Assembly: GCF_018760735.1 (NCBI RefSeq)
Contig: NZ_JAHHZN010000009.1
Coordinates: forward strand, 62,001 to 126,000
Length of the DNA: 64,000 bases
Reading direction: 5' to 3'
DNA from: Hymenobacter piscis
GTDB lineage: Bacteria > Bacteroidota > Bacteroidia > Cytophagales > Hymenobacteraceae
Shown here piece by piece: positions 15,563 through 23,461 of the stretch; position 1 is the stretch's first letter; the number at the start of each line of letters is the position of its first letter. A program made the translations under genes and the position numbers. Under the pieces are notes generated by a model. The model did no database searches and was not told the origin of the DNA. It saw only the letters and a list, made by a program, of their open reading frames with translations.

Positions 15563-16153
15563 TCAGGGCAGTTGGGTGGCTTTGCCCTGCTCAATCATCA
15601 CGTTGATGCCGTTGCCGCGCATCGTTACGTTGTAGCCCGGGGCATTGCCCCCGGTTTCACGTTGCAGCAGGTTGTTGTTATTGCCCTGCTGCTCCACTGA
15701 ATAGCGCTGGTTGTCGCGCACCAGTTGCTGATCCACTTGGTTGCGGTTGCCGTTCTGCAGAATGTTCGACTCGGTATTGTAGCCCGTCAGGTCGCTGACG
15801 GCCACGTTGCCTGTGCCCACCTGCGTGATGGTAGTGCGGTTAGCCAGCCCCGTTTGCAGGGCGGCGGCGGCATTGCCGTTGCCGGTTTGCAGAATGGTAG
15901 CCACATTGCCCCGGCCAGCACTCAGCAAGTGTTGCTCAATAGTCGCTTGGTTGCCGTTGCCCTGTTGGGTAAGCAGGGCCTGGTTCTGGTTGTCGGGGCT
16001 AGCAGCGGGCAGCAACGCCGGGGTGGCACCGGCCTGCTGAATCAGCTGCTGGCCCGTACTGATATCCTCCGGATCTTGGCTCCGCTGCGCCCGGGCCTGC
16101 GTAGCGGCCAGCAGTGCCAGGCCCCAGAACAAATGCTTGATTGATGGTATCAT
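15563..16153 (-). CDS. Curlin-repeat protein, probable CsgB-like minor subunit
   Basis: 196 aa from ATG 16153; the upstream in-frame ATG (16192) precedes the signal peptide. Signal peptide MIPSIKHLFWGLALLAATQARA. The mature protein has curlin-type repeats with Gln, Gly and Asn spacing, such as LTQQGNGNQATIEQ, ILQTGNGNAAAALQ, TQVGTGNVAVSD and ILQNGNRNQVDQQ. It would form amyloid strand-turn-strand units at the cell surface. Compared with the other curlin gene it has fewer repeats and a repeat-poor N-terminal segment (residues 23-55), fitting a nucleator or minor subunit, but this is inference. An AT-rich promoter region lies upstream. Confidence 0.85.
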   Translation of the reverse strand: MIPSIKHLFWGLALLAATQARAQRSQDPEDISTGQQLIQQAGATPALLPAASPDNQNQALLTQQGNGNQATIEQHLLSAGRGNVATILQTGNGNAAAALQTGLANRTTITQVGTGNVAVSDLTGYNTESNILQNGNRNQVDQQLVRDNQRYSVEQQGNNNNLLQRETGGNAPGYNVTMRGNGINVMIEQGKATQLP

Positions 16154-16240
16154 ACATTGAAATTGAAAACGTGAAGAGAAGGCGTAGTACACTATATGTA
16201 GCCGGAACCGATGCTTTTACCAGTTAGCTATTATAAAAAT

Positions 16241-16279
16241 AAGTTTAATTATTAACAATAAAATTATAAAATTAAACTT
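16241..16279. promoter_or_regulatory. Inverted motif upstream of the minor curlin gene
   Basis: AAGTTTAATT (16241-16250) and its exact reverse complement AATTAAACTT (16270-16279) flank a 19-bp AT-rich spacer. The near copy starts 88 bp upstream of the gene's start codon. The same decamer sits 90 bp upstream of the other curlin gene. Confidence 0.6.
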
Positions 16280-16291
16280 TATGATAAACCA

Positions 16292-16333
16292 TAAAAGCAC
16301 CCGCCGACTACATGCAGTGGCGTGGTGCTTTTA
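16292..16333 (-). terminator. Terminator downstream of the major curlin gene
   Basis: TAAAAGCACC and GGTGCTTTTA pair perfectly; CGCC and GGCG extend the stem with small bulges. On the minus strand it lies 165 nt after the stop of the 317-aa curlin. Confidence 0.65.
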
Positions 16334-16497
16334 CTAGGAGAGAACAGATGCACGAGGTACTGCAGTCAGCTCGGTATACGTCAGCAGGCAATGAATCCGA
16401 TAGTGCTGGCAAGGAGGCCGACTGATCCGGCGGGATTCAGTCTGACCGCCCTTCGCCATGCTGCCCGGGCCATGCGCTGCTGACCGGCGGGAGCCGA

Positions 16498-17451
16498 CTA
16501 CGGATGGTTTTGCTTTACCAGGCTGGTGTTATTGCTGCCAATCTGGAGTACGTCGCTGGAGTTACCGGTCATGCCCTGGTAGGTTGAAGCCGAGTTGCTG
16601 GAGCCCAACTGACGCTGACGGGCGTAGTGGTCGTCGCCATCCTGATCGATGTAGGCGCTGTTACCGGGCCGGAAGTCGGCGGCGGCACTCTGCTCCTGCA
16701 CGGCCGTGTTGCGGTAGCCGTCCTGCTCGATGCGGGCATTCTGCTCATCCAGCAACTGGGTCTGGGAGGCGCGGTTGTTACCCCCAATCTGCTCCACGTA
16801 GGCCCGGCTGTTGTAGCTGTGAATCAGGCCACCCTGGGTCTGCTTGGAGATGTTCTCGTAGCCGCTTTGCGTGGCCGTTGCTTCGTTGTACAGGCCCCGC
16901 TGGTCCTGATCGGCATTGTTGGCCCGGCCAATCTGCGAGATGCTGGCTTTGTTGCTCAGAGCGCTATAGTCGAGGGAGGCACGCTGGCGCTGGCGGGCGA
17001 CGTTGCCTTCGCTGCCACTCTGGAAAATGGTGGCCTCGTTGGTCGTTCCGGTCTGCTCCTGGGTTGAGGTATTCATACCGCTAAGCTGAGTAGCCGTGGC
17101 TTTGTTGCCATTGCCAACCTGCGTCTGGGTGGCCGTGTTGCCATTGTCGCGCGGAATAAAGTCGCCCTGAGTTACCTGCGCCTGGTTATTATTACCAGTT
17201 TGGGTTTGGGTAGATGTCTGGAAGCTGTTTTTCTGAACCGAAGAAGCGGAGTTGGATGAGCCCGCGTTCTGAGTCTGGGTGATGCTGTTGCTGTTGCCCG
17301 TCTGCGTACCCGAGGCCGTGCTCGAGCTACCTGCCTGCGTAACTGTAACGCTGTTGCTGTTACCGAGAGAGGAAGAAGACTGCGTATTGCCCTGAGCGAA
17401 GGCACCACCGGCAATCAACAGGGAGGCGGCAAGGAAAGTGAGCTTTTTCAT
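16498..17451 (-). CDS. Curlin-repeat protein, probable major amyloid subunit (CsgA-like)
   Basis: 317 aa. Signal peptide MKKLTFLAASLLIAGGAFAQ. The mature part is rich in Gln, Asn, Ser, Thr and Gly with about a dozen curlin-like units, for example TQAGSSSTASGTQTGNSNSI, TQTQVGNGNKATATQ, ISQIGRANNADQDQRG and LQIGSNNTSLVKQ. It is about twice the length of the E. coli subunit (151 aa). It is exported through CsgG and polymerises outside the cell (family knowledge). Irregular linkers such as FIPRDNGN and LDYSALSNK break the periodicity. Conserved AT-rich upstream DNA is shared with the minor curlin. Confidence 0.9.
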   Translation of the reverse strand: MKKLTFLAASLLIAGGAFAQGNTQSSSSLGNSNSVTVTQAGSSSTASGTQTGNSNSITQTQNAGSSNSASSVQKNSFQTSTQTQTGNNNQAQVTQGDFIPRDNGNTATQTQVGNGNKATATQLSGMNTSTQEQTGTTNEATIFQSGSEGNVARQRQRASLDYSALSNKASISQIGRANNADQDQRGLYNEATATQSGYENISKQTQGGLIHSYNSRAYVEQIGGNNRASQTQLLDEQNARIEQDGYRNTAVQEQSAAADFRPGNSAYIDQDGDDHYARQRQLGSSNSASTYQGMTGNSSDVLQIGSNNTSLVKQNHP

Positions 17452-17540
17452 GATGAGAGTGGGATTTTACGTAAAGTTTACTTGCATTAAAGAACTATTT
17501 TTTATTACCTCCGGAGTAATAACATAAATCTATATCAATA

Positions 17541-17584
17541 AAGTTTAATTGCAAGCATGTGTTAAATAAAAATTGTTAAACTTA
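17541..17584. promoter_or_regulatory. Inverted motif upstream of the major curlin gene
   Basis: AAGTTTAATT (17541-17550) lies 90 bp upstream of the start codon, and TTAAACTT (17577-17584) forms a partial inverted copy. The same decamer is at almost the same distance from the minor curlin gene, so a shared activator site is plausible. Confidence 0.55.
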
Positions 17585-17661
17585 ACTTTAAAATAATCAT
17601 ATATAAAGTGAACACCGCCAACAAGGCCCCATAAAACACTGATAAACAACACCATCTGCAT

Positions 17662-19068
17662 TTAGCGAAGGGACTGGCGTTGGCCGGCGGGGTTGCGACC
17701 CAGATAAAAAGTGAGACCACCACGCAAGGAGCCATATGAATCATTATACGTTCCCAGCGTAATCCTATCGAGCTGATCAGTCAAAAAGTAACGCCCCTCC
17801 AGGCCCACACTCAGGCCCACCCGATCGGTAAGCAGGTACTCCACTCCCACGCCGGCCGTGAGATGCCCCAGAGCAGCACGGGCATTAGTCCCTCGTGCTC
17901 GGGCCGTAACGCCGCCGCCGGCCAGCACAAATGGCGTAAACCGATCCTGAGGAAACAACCGGTACTGGCCGCACGCTTCCAGGTAGTTAAAGGTTTCCCG
18001 GTAAAAGTCGCCGGCCCCCAGCTCAAAGCGTCCCAGGTGCACGGATGCGGCCAGCTTCGGGTTTACGGCCTGATAATGCAGACTCAGCTGGCCACCGGCC
18101 CGCAGCTGCGGGCTTTTGAAGTCACCGTTGTAGCGGGTAGCGGCTCCGCTCAGGCTTAGTCCCAGGCGCCCGCGCCGCTCCCGCTGCACACGGCCCAGCA
18201 CGTCAGTCTGCTGGTTTTCGGCTTTCTCGCGCAGATAAGCGGCCACGGCGGGCCCTTGCACATCGGCCTCGTTCAAGGGCGACCACAGGTTATCACGAAT
18301 GCCTTCATAAATCAGGGCTTCCACCGATTTTTCAATGGCCTCCTTCACCGCCATCTCGGTGGGCTCATTGTACGTGAAGCCGGTTTCAGTTTCCAGCAGG
18401 CGCTTAAAGTTCACGAACCGGAACAGACTGGCATCTACCTGCTGAGAGAGAATGGTTTTGGAGGTGTATACGGTTTTGAGAATTTCGCCCGTGCTGGTAC
18501 TGATGGCCCGCAGATACACCGTTACGCGGTCCTGACGGTACTGGCCCGAGGCCCCGGCCCCAAAATAGCGCAACCCCGCCCCGCCCGTAATCACGTTGGC
18601 ATCGTAGGATACTACCCCGCCTTCGAGCAGAATGCCAGCGAACAACAGGGAAGGCAGCGCCGGTTGCCGCTGGCCGGTCAGGTCCTGGTATTCGGCCCGG
18701 CTGGAACGGATGATTTTGCGCTCGTTGAGCAGGTTGCCCAGGTTTTCGCGCTCAATGGGATTAAACCAGCGTGATTCCTCCAGGGCCCGCAGCAAAATGC
18801 TGGTACTTCCCTGGGTGATGGCCGTTGAGAAACTCGACCCGTTTTGGCTGGGCTTGTACTGACCGGTCTGGTCGCGGAACTTATAGACGGCAGCCACAAT
18901 CCGCTCCCGGGGCGGCGGCAGCTGATAGAGCGCCCGGTTGCCCTCCACATCGGCTCCCAGCCGGGCCTTTTCCGGCGTAAACGACTGATGAAAAAACGGG
19001 GCGCAGGCCGTAGCTGCCCCCCAAACCCCCACTCCCAACAACACCCGACGACACAAGGAACGTAGCAT
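17662..19068 (-). CDS. csgG: CsgG curli secretion channel fused to a C-terminal outer-membrane beta-barrel-like domain
   Basis: 468 aa against 277 in E. coli. Lipobox AATAC (C22) as in CsgG lipoproteins. Residues about 50-290 are the CsgG domain: VAAVYKFRDQTGQYKPS, SSFSTAITQGSTSILLRALE, FNPIERENLGNLLNERKIIR and FAGILLEGGVVSYDANV. After about residue 300 comes a 165-residue segment of alternating hydrophobic strands and turns (LGLSLSGAATRYNGDF, FVLAGGGVTARARG, VGLSVGLEGRYF, SLRGGLTFYLG), typical of an OmpA-like or OprF-like barrel. CsgG forms a nonameric pore that exports curlins. The added domain may be a separate barrel or periplasmic collar (inference). It lies between csgF and the curlin genes. 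Confidence 0.92.
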   Translation of the reverse strand: MLRSLCRRVLLGVGVWGAATACAPFFHQSFTPEKARLGADVEGNRALYQLPPPRERIVAAVYKFRDQTGQYKPSQNGSSFSTAITQGSTSILLRALEESRWFNPIERENLGNLLNERKIIRSSRAEYQDLTGQRQPALPSLLFAGILLEGGVVSYDANVITGGAGLRYFGAGASGQYRQDRVTVYLRAISTSTGEILKTVYTSKTILSQQVDASLFRFVNFKRLLETETGFTYNEPTEMAVKEAIEKSVEALIYEGIRDNLWSPLNEADVQGPAVAAYLREKAENQQTDVLGRVQRERRGRLGLSLSGAATRYNGDFKSPQLRAGGQLSLHYQAVNPKLAASVHLGRFELGAGDFYRETFNYLEACGQYRLFPQDRFTPFVLAGGGVTARARGTNARAALGHLTAGVGVEYLLTDRVGLSVGLEGRYFLTDQLDRITLGTYNDSYGSLRGGLTFYLGRNPAGQRQSLR

Positions 19069-19086
19069 AGGTAGCAGTAGGCCGCA

Positions 19087-19521
19087 TTAAAAGTAAGGCA
19101 CCGTAACGGTGGTCTGGTTGCCGGTATTGGTATCGGTGATCTGGATGGAAAAGCCTCCGCTGGAGGGCACCACGTTGATCTGGTAGGAGCCGACGTTGTA
19201 GTTGCCCGCCTGCAGGCCCTGCCCGGCGCTGCCGAACTGATTGCCCACGAGCTTCTGAGCCAGCTGCCCCAGAATCTGCTGATTCAGGTTCTGCTCAAAC
19301 TGCTTGATTGGGTCCTGTTGGAACGGGTTAGACGTGGAAGCCGCCGGGTCAGCAATGGAGTTCTGAGACTGAGCCGAGCTCAGCAGCCAGGAATAATTGA
19401 ACGTGTTGCCTCCCCCGAAAGCGGGGTTTTTGGGCTCGTACACGAAATCCTGGCCCATTGCGCCATGCGCAAACAACGCGAGCAGGGCCACCAGCGCGGC
19501 ACGGAGGATGGAAGAGTTCAT
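19087..19521 (-). CDS. csgF: Curli assembly factor CsgF
   Basis: 144 aa from ATG 19521, which starts a clean signal peptide (MNSSILRAALVALLALFAHGAMGQ); the frame continues upstream to 19626 inside csgE and is not used. The mature N-terminus DFVYEPKNPAFGGGNTFNYSWL is the CsgF signature that plugs the CsgG pore. The C-terminal beta part ends QTTVTVPYF. It couples secretion to nucleation at the cell surface. The gap to csgG is 18 nt, so they are co-transcribed. Confidence 0.95.
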   Translation of the reverse strand: MNSSILRAALVALLALFAHGAMGQDFVYEPKNPAFGGGNTFNYSWLLSSAQSQNSIADPAASTSNPFQQDPIKQFEQNLNQQILGQLAQKLVGNQFGSAGQGLQAGNYNVGSYQINVVPSSGGFSIQITDTNTGNQTTVTVPYF

Positions 19522-19564
19522 ACCAATGAAATGGGTGGAGTAAGACGAATCAGAATCGGGAGGC

Positions 19565-20200
19565 TCAGAATACTTCGGGCGGAACGCGGCCCCCGCGCTC
19601 CAGCTGGCGGCTTTCGTCGCGGGCACGCGCCAGGAACTCCTGGGCCACTGATAAAGCGTAGGCGGCCAGCTCCTCTACTACTTCCGCCTTGGGCTGAAGC
19701 GGCAATTCGAGCAGCTCGTTGTCGTTCACTTCGAGCGAAATCAGGGTACTGGTGCCGCGGGCGGGCTTTTCGCGCACCACAATGGTGAAATCCGTTACGC
19801 CCGGCGGCACTTCCCAGTGGGTGTAAAACTCGTCGTAGAAGTCGTGGCCAAACTTGGAAATCGTCTGATCCATGACCAGCCCGTCGATTTCAGTAGCCTT
19901 GAACTGGCGCCGCTCCTGCCCCGCCGACGAGTCGCCTACTGCCTGTAGCAACAGGCGCAGGGCTTCTTCGAGCTTTTTGGGCGGCAACGGTACGGCCTCC
20001 GACTCCTTGGTGGCGGCCGGTGGAGCAGGTTTGAGAGGTGGTTTAGGAGGTGGTTTAGGAGGTGTAACCTGAGCGGCCGCGCTCAGGCTCAGCAACACCA
20101 GCATCAGGCAACTTACCCCCAGGGCCCACGGCCGCCACCACAGATAATACACCACGGGACGCGCGGGTTTTTCAGACGAGGACGTGGATGTTGCAGGCAT
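19565..20200 (-). CDS. csgE: Curli secretion specificity factor CsgE
   Basis: 211 aa; larger than E. coli CsgE (129 aa) because of the N-terminus. Residues 1-45 carry a charged stretch and a long hydrophobic segment (signal peptide or anchor: WALGVSCLMLVLLSLSAAAQ). A Pro/Lys-rich linker follows (TPPKPPPKPPLKPAPP, about 46-65), then the CsgE domain (about 78-205: GLVMDQTISKFGHDFYDEFY, then FTIVVREKPARGTSTLI, ALSVAQEFLAR). It caps the CsgG channel on the periplasmic side and selects curlin. It is the first gene of the csgE-csgF-csgG unit, preceded by about 140 bp of AT-rich DNA. Confidence 0.92.
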   Translation of the reverse strand: MPATSTSSSEKPARPVVYYLWWRPWALGVSCLMLVLLSLSAAAQVTPPKPPPKPPLKPAPPAATKESEAVPLPPKKLEEALRLLLQAVGDSSAGQERRQFKATEIDGLVMDQTISKFGHDFYDEFYTHWEVPPGVTDFTIVVREKPARGTSTLISLEVNDNELLELPLQPKAEVVEELAAYALSVAQEFLARARDESRQLERGGRVPPEVF

Positions 20201-20416
20201 AACACAGTAGTTACCAACCGAGCAGCAGACGAACTGTAGAAGCCAGATTCAAGAATTGAATCATAACAAGTATTATTCGCCACTAAATCGACATAAATGT
20301 AATTATATAATAAAATAATACAAATAAATAATTGATTTATTCAGCGCCTTTTCTCAGCTTACTACTCGCCTGGCTTCCACACACAACCTAACCACTTCAC
20401 AGTCAGGCGCAAAATA

Positions 20417-20457
20417 GCGGCATTCACCTGACTCCTTATGGATCAGACGAATGCCGC
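20417..20457 (-). terminator. Hairpin after murI
   Basis: GCGGCATTC (20417-20425) and GAATGCCGC (20449-20457) pair perfectly; on the minus strand the hairpin is followed by TATTTT. It lies between the 3' end of murI and the start region of csgE. Confidence 0.6.
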
Positions 20458-20491
20458 ATCGACTCTAAGAACAAAAGCGAGCTGCTACTCG

Positions 20492-21328
20492 CTACTCCCA
20501 GAGCGGGTAATGCTCCAGGTGCACTTCCTGCCCGAAGAAGATGCGGGTGCTCTCTTCAAAGGAGCGCGTAAAATCCGACACGTAGAAGTGATGGCGGGGC
20601 GGGGTCGCACCCGCTTCGGCCAGCAGCTGCCGGCTTTCCAGGTAGCGGCGCACGTGCTGGGCCACTATGTCGGAGGCGTCCAGCACTTCGGTGCGGCCCT
20701 GGTAGAACTCGGCAATCTGCTGCTTGATGAGCGGGTAGTGGGTGCAGGCCAGCACCAGCGCCTCAATCCCGTCGAGGGCGGGGTTGGAGAGGTAGGTTTC
20801 GATGACGTTGCTGGCAATGGAGTCGTTGAAGAAGCCTTCCTCTATCATGGGCGCCAGCAGCGGCGTGGCCAGGCTGCGCAGCTGCACCTGGGCATCCAGG
20901 TCGTCGATTTTCTTCCGGTACACGTTGCTGTTGACCGTCTGCTTGGTGCCAATCAGGCCCACCGTGCGGCCCGCGTATTCCTGCCCCACGTGGGCCACAA
21001 TGGGGTCGATGACGTTCAGCACCTGGGCCTTGGAGCCCACGTATTCGCGCACCAGCTCGTAGGCGGCCGCCGAGGCGGAGTTACAGGCAATCAGGATGAC
21101 TTTGCACTGTTGCTTGAGCAGCAGGTCGCAGATTTTGACCGCGTAAGCTTGAATGGCGGCCGTGCTTTTGTCGCCGTAGGGCAGGTGGGCCGTGTCGCCG
21201 AAGTACACCAGCCGCTCGTGGGGCAGCACGCGGGCCACCGCCCGGGCCACCGTGAGGCCACCAATGCCGCTATCGAATACGCCGATGGGGCGCGTGGTCA
21301 GGTCGGGGGAAGAAGTCGGGGAAGTCAT
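20492..21328 (-). CDS. murI: Glutamate racemase
   Basis: 278 aa from ATG 21328. It makes D-glutamate for peptidoglycan. Seen: IGVFDSGIGGLTVARA at the N-terminus (catalytic Asp region), YFGDTAHLPYG, and the two catalytic Cys in IACNSASAAA (C82) and LACTHYPL (C195). Length is standard. The frame is open further upstream to 21649, but that part overlaps recQ and is not Met-rich or conserved. A near-consensus -7 box (TACCTTCG on the complement, 21335-21342) lies 6 nt upstream of the start. Confidence 0.96.
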   Translation of the reverse strand: MTSPTSSPDLTTRPIGVFDSGIGGLTVARAVARVLPHERLVYFGDTAHLPYGDKSTAAIQAYAVKICDLLLKQQCKVILIACNSASAAAYELVREYVGSKAQVLNVIDPIVAHVGQEYAGRTVGLIGTKQTVNSNVYRKKIDDLDAQVQLRSLATPLLAPMIEEGFFNDSIASNVIETYLSNPALDGIEALVLACTHYPLIKQQIAEFYQGRTEVLDASDIVAQHVRRYLESRQLLAEAGATPPRHHFYVSDFTRSFEESTRIFFGQEVHLEHYPLWE

Positions 21329-21426
21329 GGAAGGCGAAGGTACGGGATGCGGGCAGGGTTTCGCCGGACGTAAGTGGGGCCACAACTGAAAAAGCCGAAA
21401 CTCCACGTCCGTCAGGGGCCACTCCC

Positions 21427-23352
21427 CTACCCACTCAGCCGCCCGTCGGCGGCGTAGCGCAGCTCCCCCAGCTCGACTAAGTCGCGGAGCAGGGCCGTGA
21501 CGGCGGAGGCCTGGCCGGGGGTGTAGTGGGTGAGCACCTCGCGGGGCGTGAGGGGCGTGGCTTTCACCAAATCCAGCAGCTGAGTCCGGAGCTCGGGCAG
21601 CGGGGTGGCTTCCTGGCGGGCTTTTTTGCGGGCCAGGCAGAAGTCGCACACCCCGCAGACCGGCGCGTCCAGCTCCCCGAAATACTCCAGCAGCAGCTGC
21701 TGGCGGCAGCGCCCCCCGGCGGCGTACCGAATCACGGAGTCGGTTTTATGGATGGCCAGGTCGCGCTGCTGGTGTAGGCGCTTTTGCTCCAGTGGGAGCT
21801 TATCGGCATCGAAGCGCGGGGTCGTGAACAGGGCCTGGGGCGACTCGTGGCGGGGCTGAAACTGAATAATGCCCGAGCGGTGCAAAAACACCAGCATCTT
21901 GCGCAAATCCACCACGCTCAGGCGCAGGTGCTGGGCCAGGCTGTTCTCCGAAATCCGCTGGAAACCCGCGAACAGCTCACCCCCATGAAAGCGCAGCAGA
22001 CTCTTGATAAGCTGGTCGTGCTGGGCGTTGGCCACTTGGAAGCGGTAGAGGTCGGTGTGGTCGATGGGGATGTGGACGCGGGCGGGGTTGTTGACGGCCT
22101 CATTCACCTGCACGAACCCCTCCCGCGTCAGCGTCCGGAGACTGTTGTGGGCATCGAGGGCCCGGATGCGGTAGGTTTCGGCGAACTGCTGGAGGTCGAA
22201 GTCGAAGGTCACCAGCTCGCCCCCGCCCACGGCCGTGCGCGAAAAGTTGGCCAGGGCCTGGTACACCCGCCGCACGGTATCGAGGGGCGGAAAGCTCTGG
22301 CGGGTGCGGCGGCCCAGCTCATCGGCATCATTAGGGCCAGTGAGCAGCACGGCAAAGGCGTATTTCTCGTCGCGGCCGGCGCGGCCCGCCTCCTGGTAGT
22401 AGGCCTCCAGGTTGTCGGGCGCTTCCAGGTGCACCACCAAGCGCACGTCGGGTTTGTCGATGCCCATGCCGAAGGCGTTGGTGGCCACAATGCAGCGGGT
22501 TTTGTTCTGCATCCAGTCCTGCTGCACGCGGGTGCGCTGGTCGGCGGGCAGGCCGGCATGGTAGGCGGCGGCGGCAATGCGCTGCTGCTGCAGGTAGTGG
22601 GCCGCGTCCTCGGTCTGGCGGCGGGTGCGGGCGTACACGATGCTCGTTTTATCGGCCCCCACCCCGCGCACCACTTCCAGCATGCGCCGGAGCTTGTCCT
22701 CGGTAGGGAGCACCGAGTACGAGAGGTTGGGCCGGGCGAAGCTCTGCTGAAAAACGCGGTGCGAGGCCCCGAAATGCAGCTTGTCCACAATATCCTGGCG
22801 CACCTGCTCGGTGGCGGTGGCCGTGAGGGCGATGCAGGGCACGTTCGGCAGCAGCTCCCGCAGCTCGGCAATGCGCAGGTAGGGCGGGCGGAAATCGTAA
22901 CCCCACTGGGAAAGGCAGTGCGCTTCGTCGATGGCCAGCAGGCTCACCTTCATCTTCGATACCCGGGCCCGGAACATATCCGTCAGCAGCCGCTCGGGGC
23001 TCACGTAGAGAAACTTCACCGGACCGTACACGCAGTTGTCGAGGGTCTGGTCGATTTCCTGGTGGCTCAGGCCCGCGTACACGGCTTCGGCCTTGATGCC
23101 GCGCTTGCGCAGGTTTTCCACCTGGTCCTTCATCAAGGCAATGAGCGGCGACACGACCAGGCACAAGCCCGGCCGGGCCAGGGCCGGCACCTGGAAGCAG
23201 ATGCTCTTGCCCCCGCCGGTGGGCAGCAGGGCCAGCGTATCCTGCCCGGCCAGCACCGAGCGGATGATGTCTTCCTGCAAAGGCCGAAACCGGGAGTGTC
23301 CCCAGGTCTGGCGCAGCACGAGCAGGATGTCATCGGTGGCGTGTTCAGGCAT
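21427..23352 (-). CDS. recQ: ATP-dependent DNA helicase RecQ
   Basis: 641 aa from ATG 23352. Seen: Walker A LLPTGGGKS (residues 43-51), the DEAH box in LLAIDEAHCLSQWGYDFRPPY, motif VI region YYQEAGRAGRD, and the zinc-binding Cys set (CRQQLLLEYF, CGVCDFCL) with winged helix. The C-terminus is short and has no clear HRDC domain. It unwinds recombination and replication intermediates. ATG 23352 is supported by a perfect -7 box 4 nt upstream; the frame reaches 23454 but that part overlaps the terminator of the next gene. Confidence 0.96.
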   Translation of the reverse strand: MPEHATDDILLVLRQTWGHSRFRPLQEDIIRSVLAGQDTLALLPTGGGKSICFQVPALARPGLCLVVSPLIALMKDQVENLRKRGIKAEAVYAGLSHQEIDQTLDNCVYGPVKFLYVSPERLLTDMFRARVSKMKVSLLAIDEAHCLSQWGYDFRPPYLRIAELRELLPNVPCIALTATATEQVRQDIVDKLHFGASHRVFQQSFARPNLSYSVLPTEDKLRRMLEVVRGVGADKTSIVYARTRRQTEDAAHYLQQQRIAAAAYHAGLPADQRTRVQQDWMQNKTRCIVATNAFGMGIDKPDVRLVVHLEAPDNLEAYYQEAGRAGRDEKYAFAVLLTGPNDADELGRRTRQSFPPLDTVRRVYQALANFSRTAVGGGELVTFDFDLQQFAETYRIRALDAHNSLRTLTREGFVQVNEAVNNPARVHIPIDHTDLYRFQVANAQHDQLIKSLLRFHGGELFAGFQRISENSLAQHLRLSVVDLRKMLVFLHRSGIIQFQPRHESPQALFTTPRFDADKLPLEQKRLHQQRDLAIHKTDSVIRYAAGGRCRQQLLLEYFGELDAPVCGVCDFCLARKKARQEATPLPELRTQLLDLVKATPLTPREVLTHYTPGQASAVTALLRDLVELGELRYAADGRLSG

Positions 23353-23356
23353 GCAG

Positions 23357-23364
23357 CAAAAGTA
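23357..23364 (-). promoter_or_regulatory. -7 element of recQ
   Basis: The complement reads TACTTTTG, an exact TAnnTTTG match, ending 4 nt before the ATG. The same spacing is seen at rlmD, which suggests leaderless transcription. Confidence 0.55.
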
Positions 23365-23407
23365 CGAACTCAACCCCTCCCCTCCGGGAGAGGCATGGGG
23401 GTGGGGC

Positions 23408-23438
23408 AAAAAAAGCCCGGCTCCTTGCGAAGCCGGGC
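23408..23438 (-). terminator. Terminator between the 24256 gene and recQ
   Basis: On the minus strand GCCCGGCT and AGCCGGGC pair around an 8-nt loop and are followed by T7. Confidence 0.85.
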
Positions 23439-23461
23439 GTGAGCAGAGAAACATCGGGAGC

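Larger units (their letters stand above)
16154..16497. other. Intergenic region between the two curlin genes
   Basis: 344 bp. The part next to the minor curlin (about 16190-16290) is very AT-rich and holds an inverted pair of AAGTTTAATT. Next is a hairpin (16292-16333). The remaining 160 bp are GC-rich and show no gene. Confidence 0.7.

Noticed and set aside
20438-21373. 311-aa open frame opposite murI
   Set aside because: Antisense of glutamate racemase, with a Val/Gly/His-rich composition typical of shadows.
21784-23442. 552-aa open frame opposite recQ
   Set aside because: Antisense of a clear helicase gene; long antisense frames are expected at this GC content.
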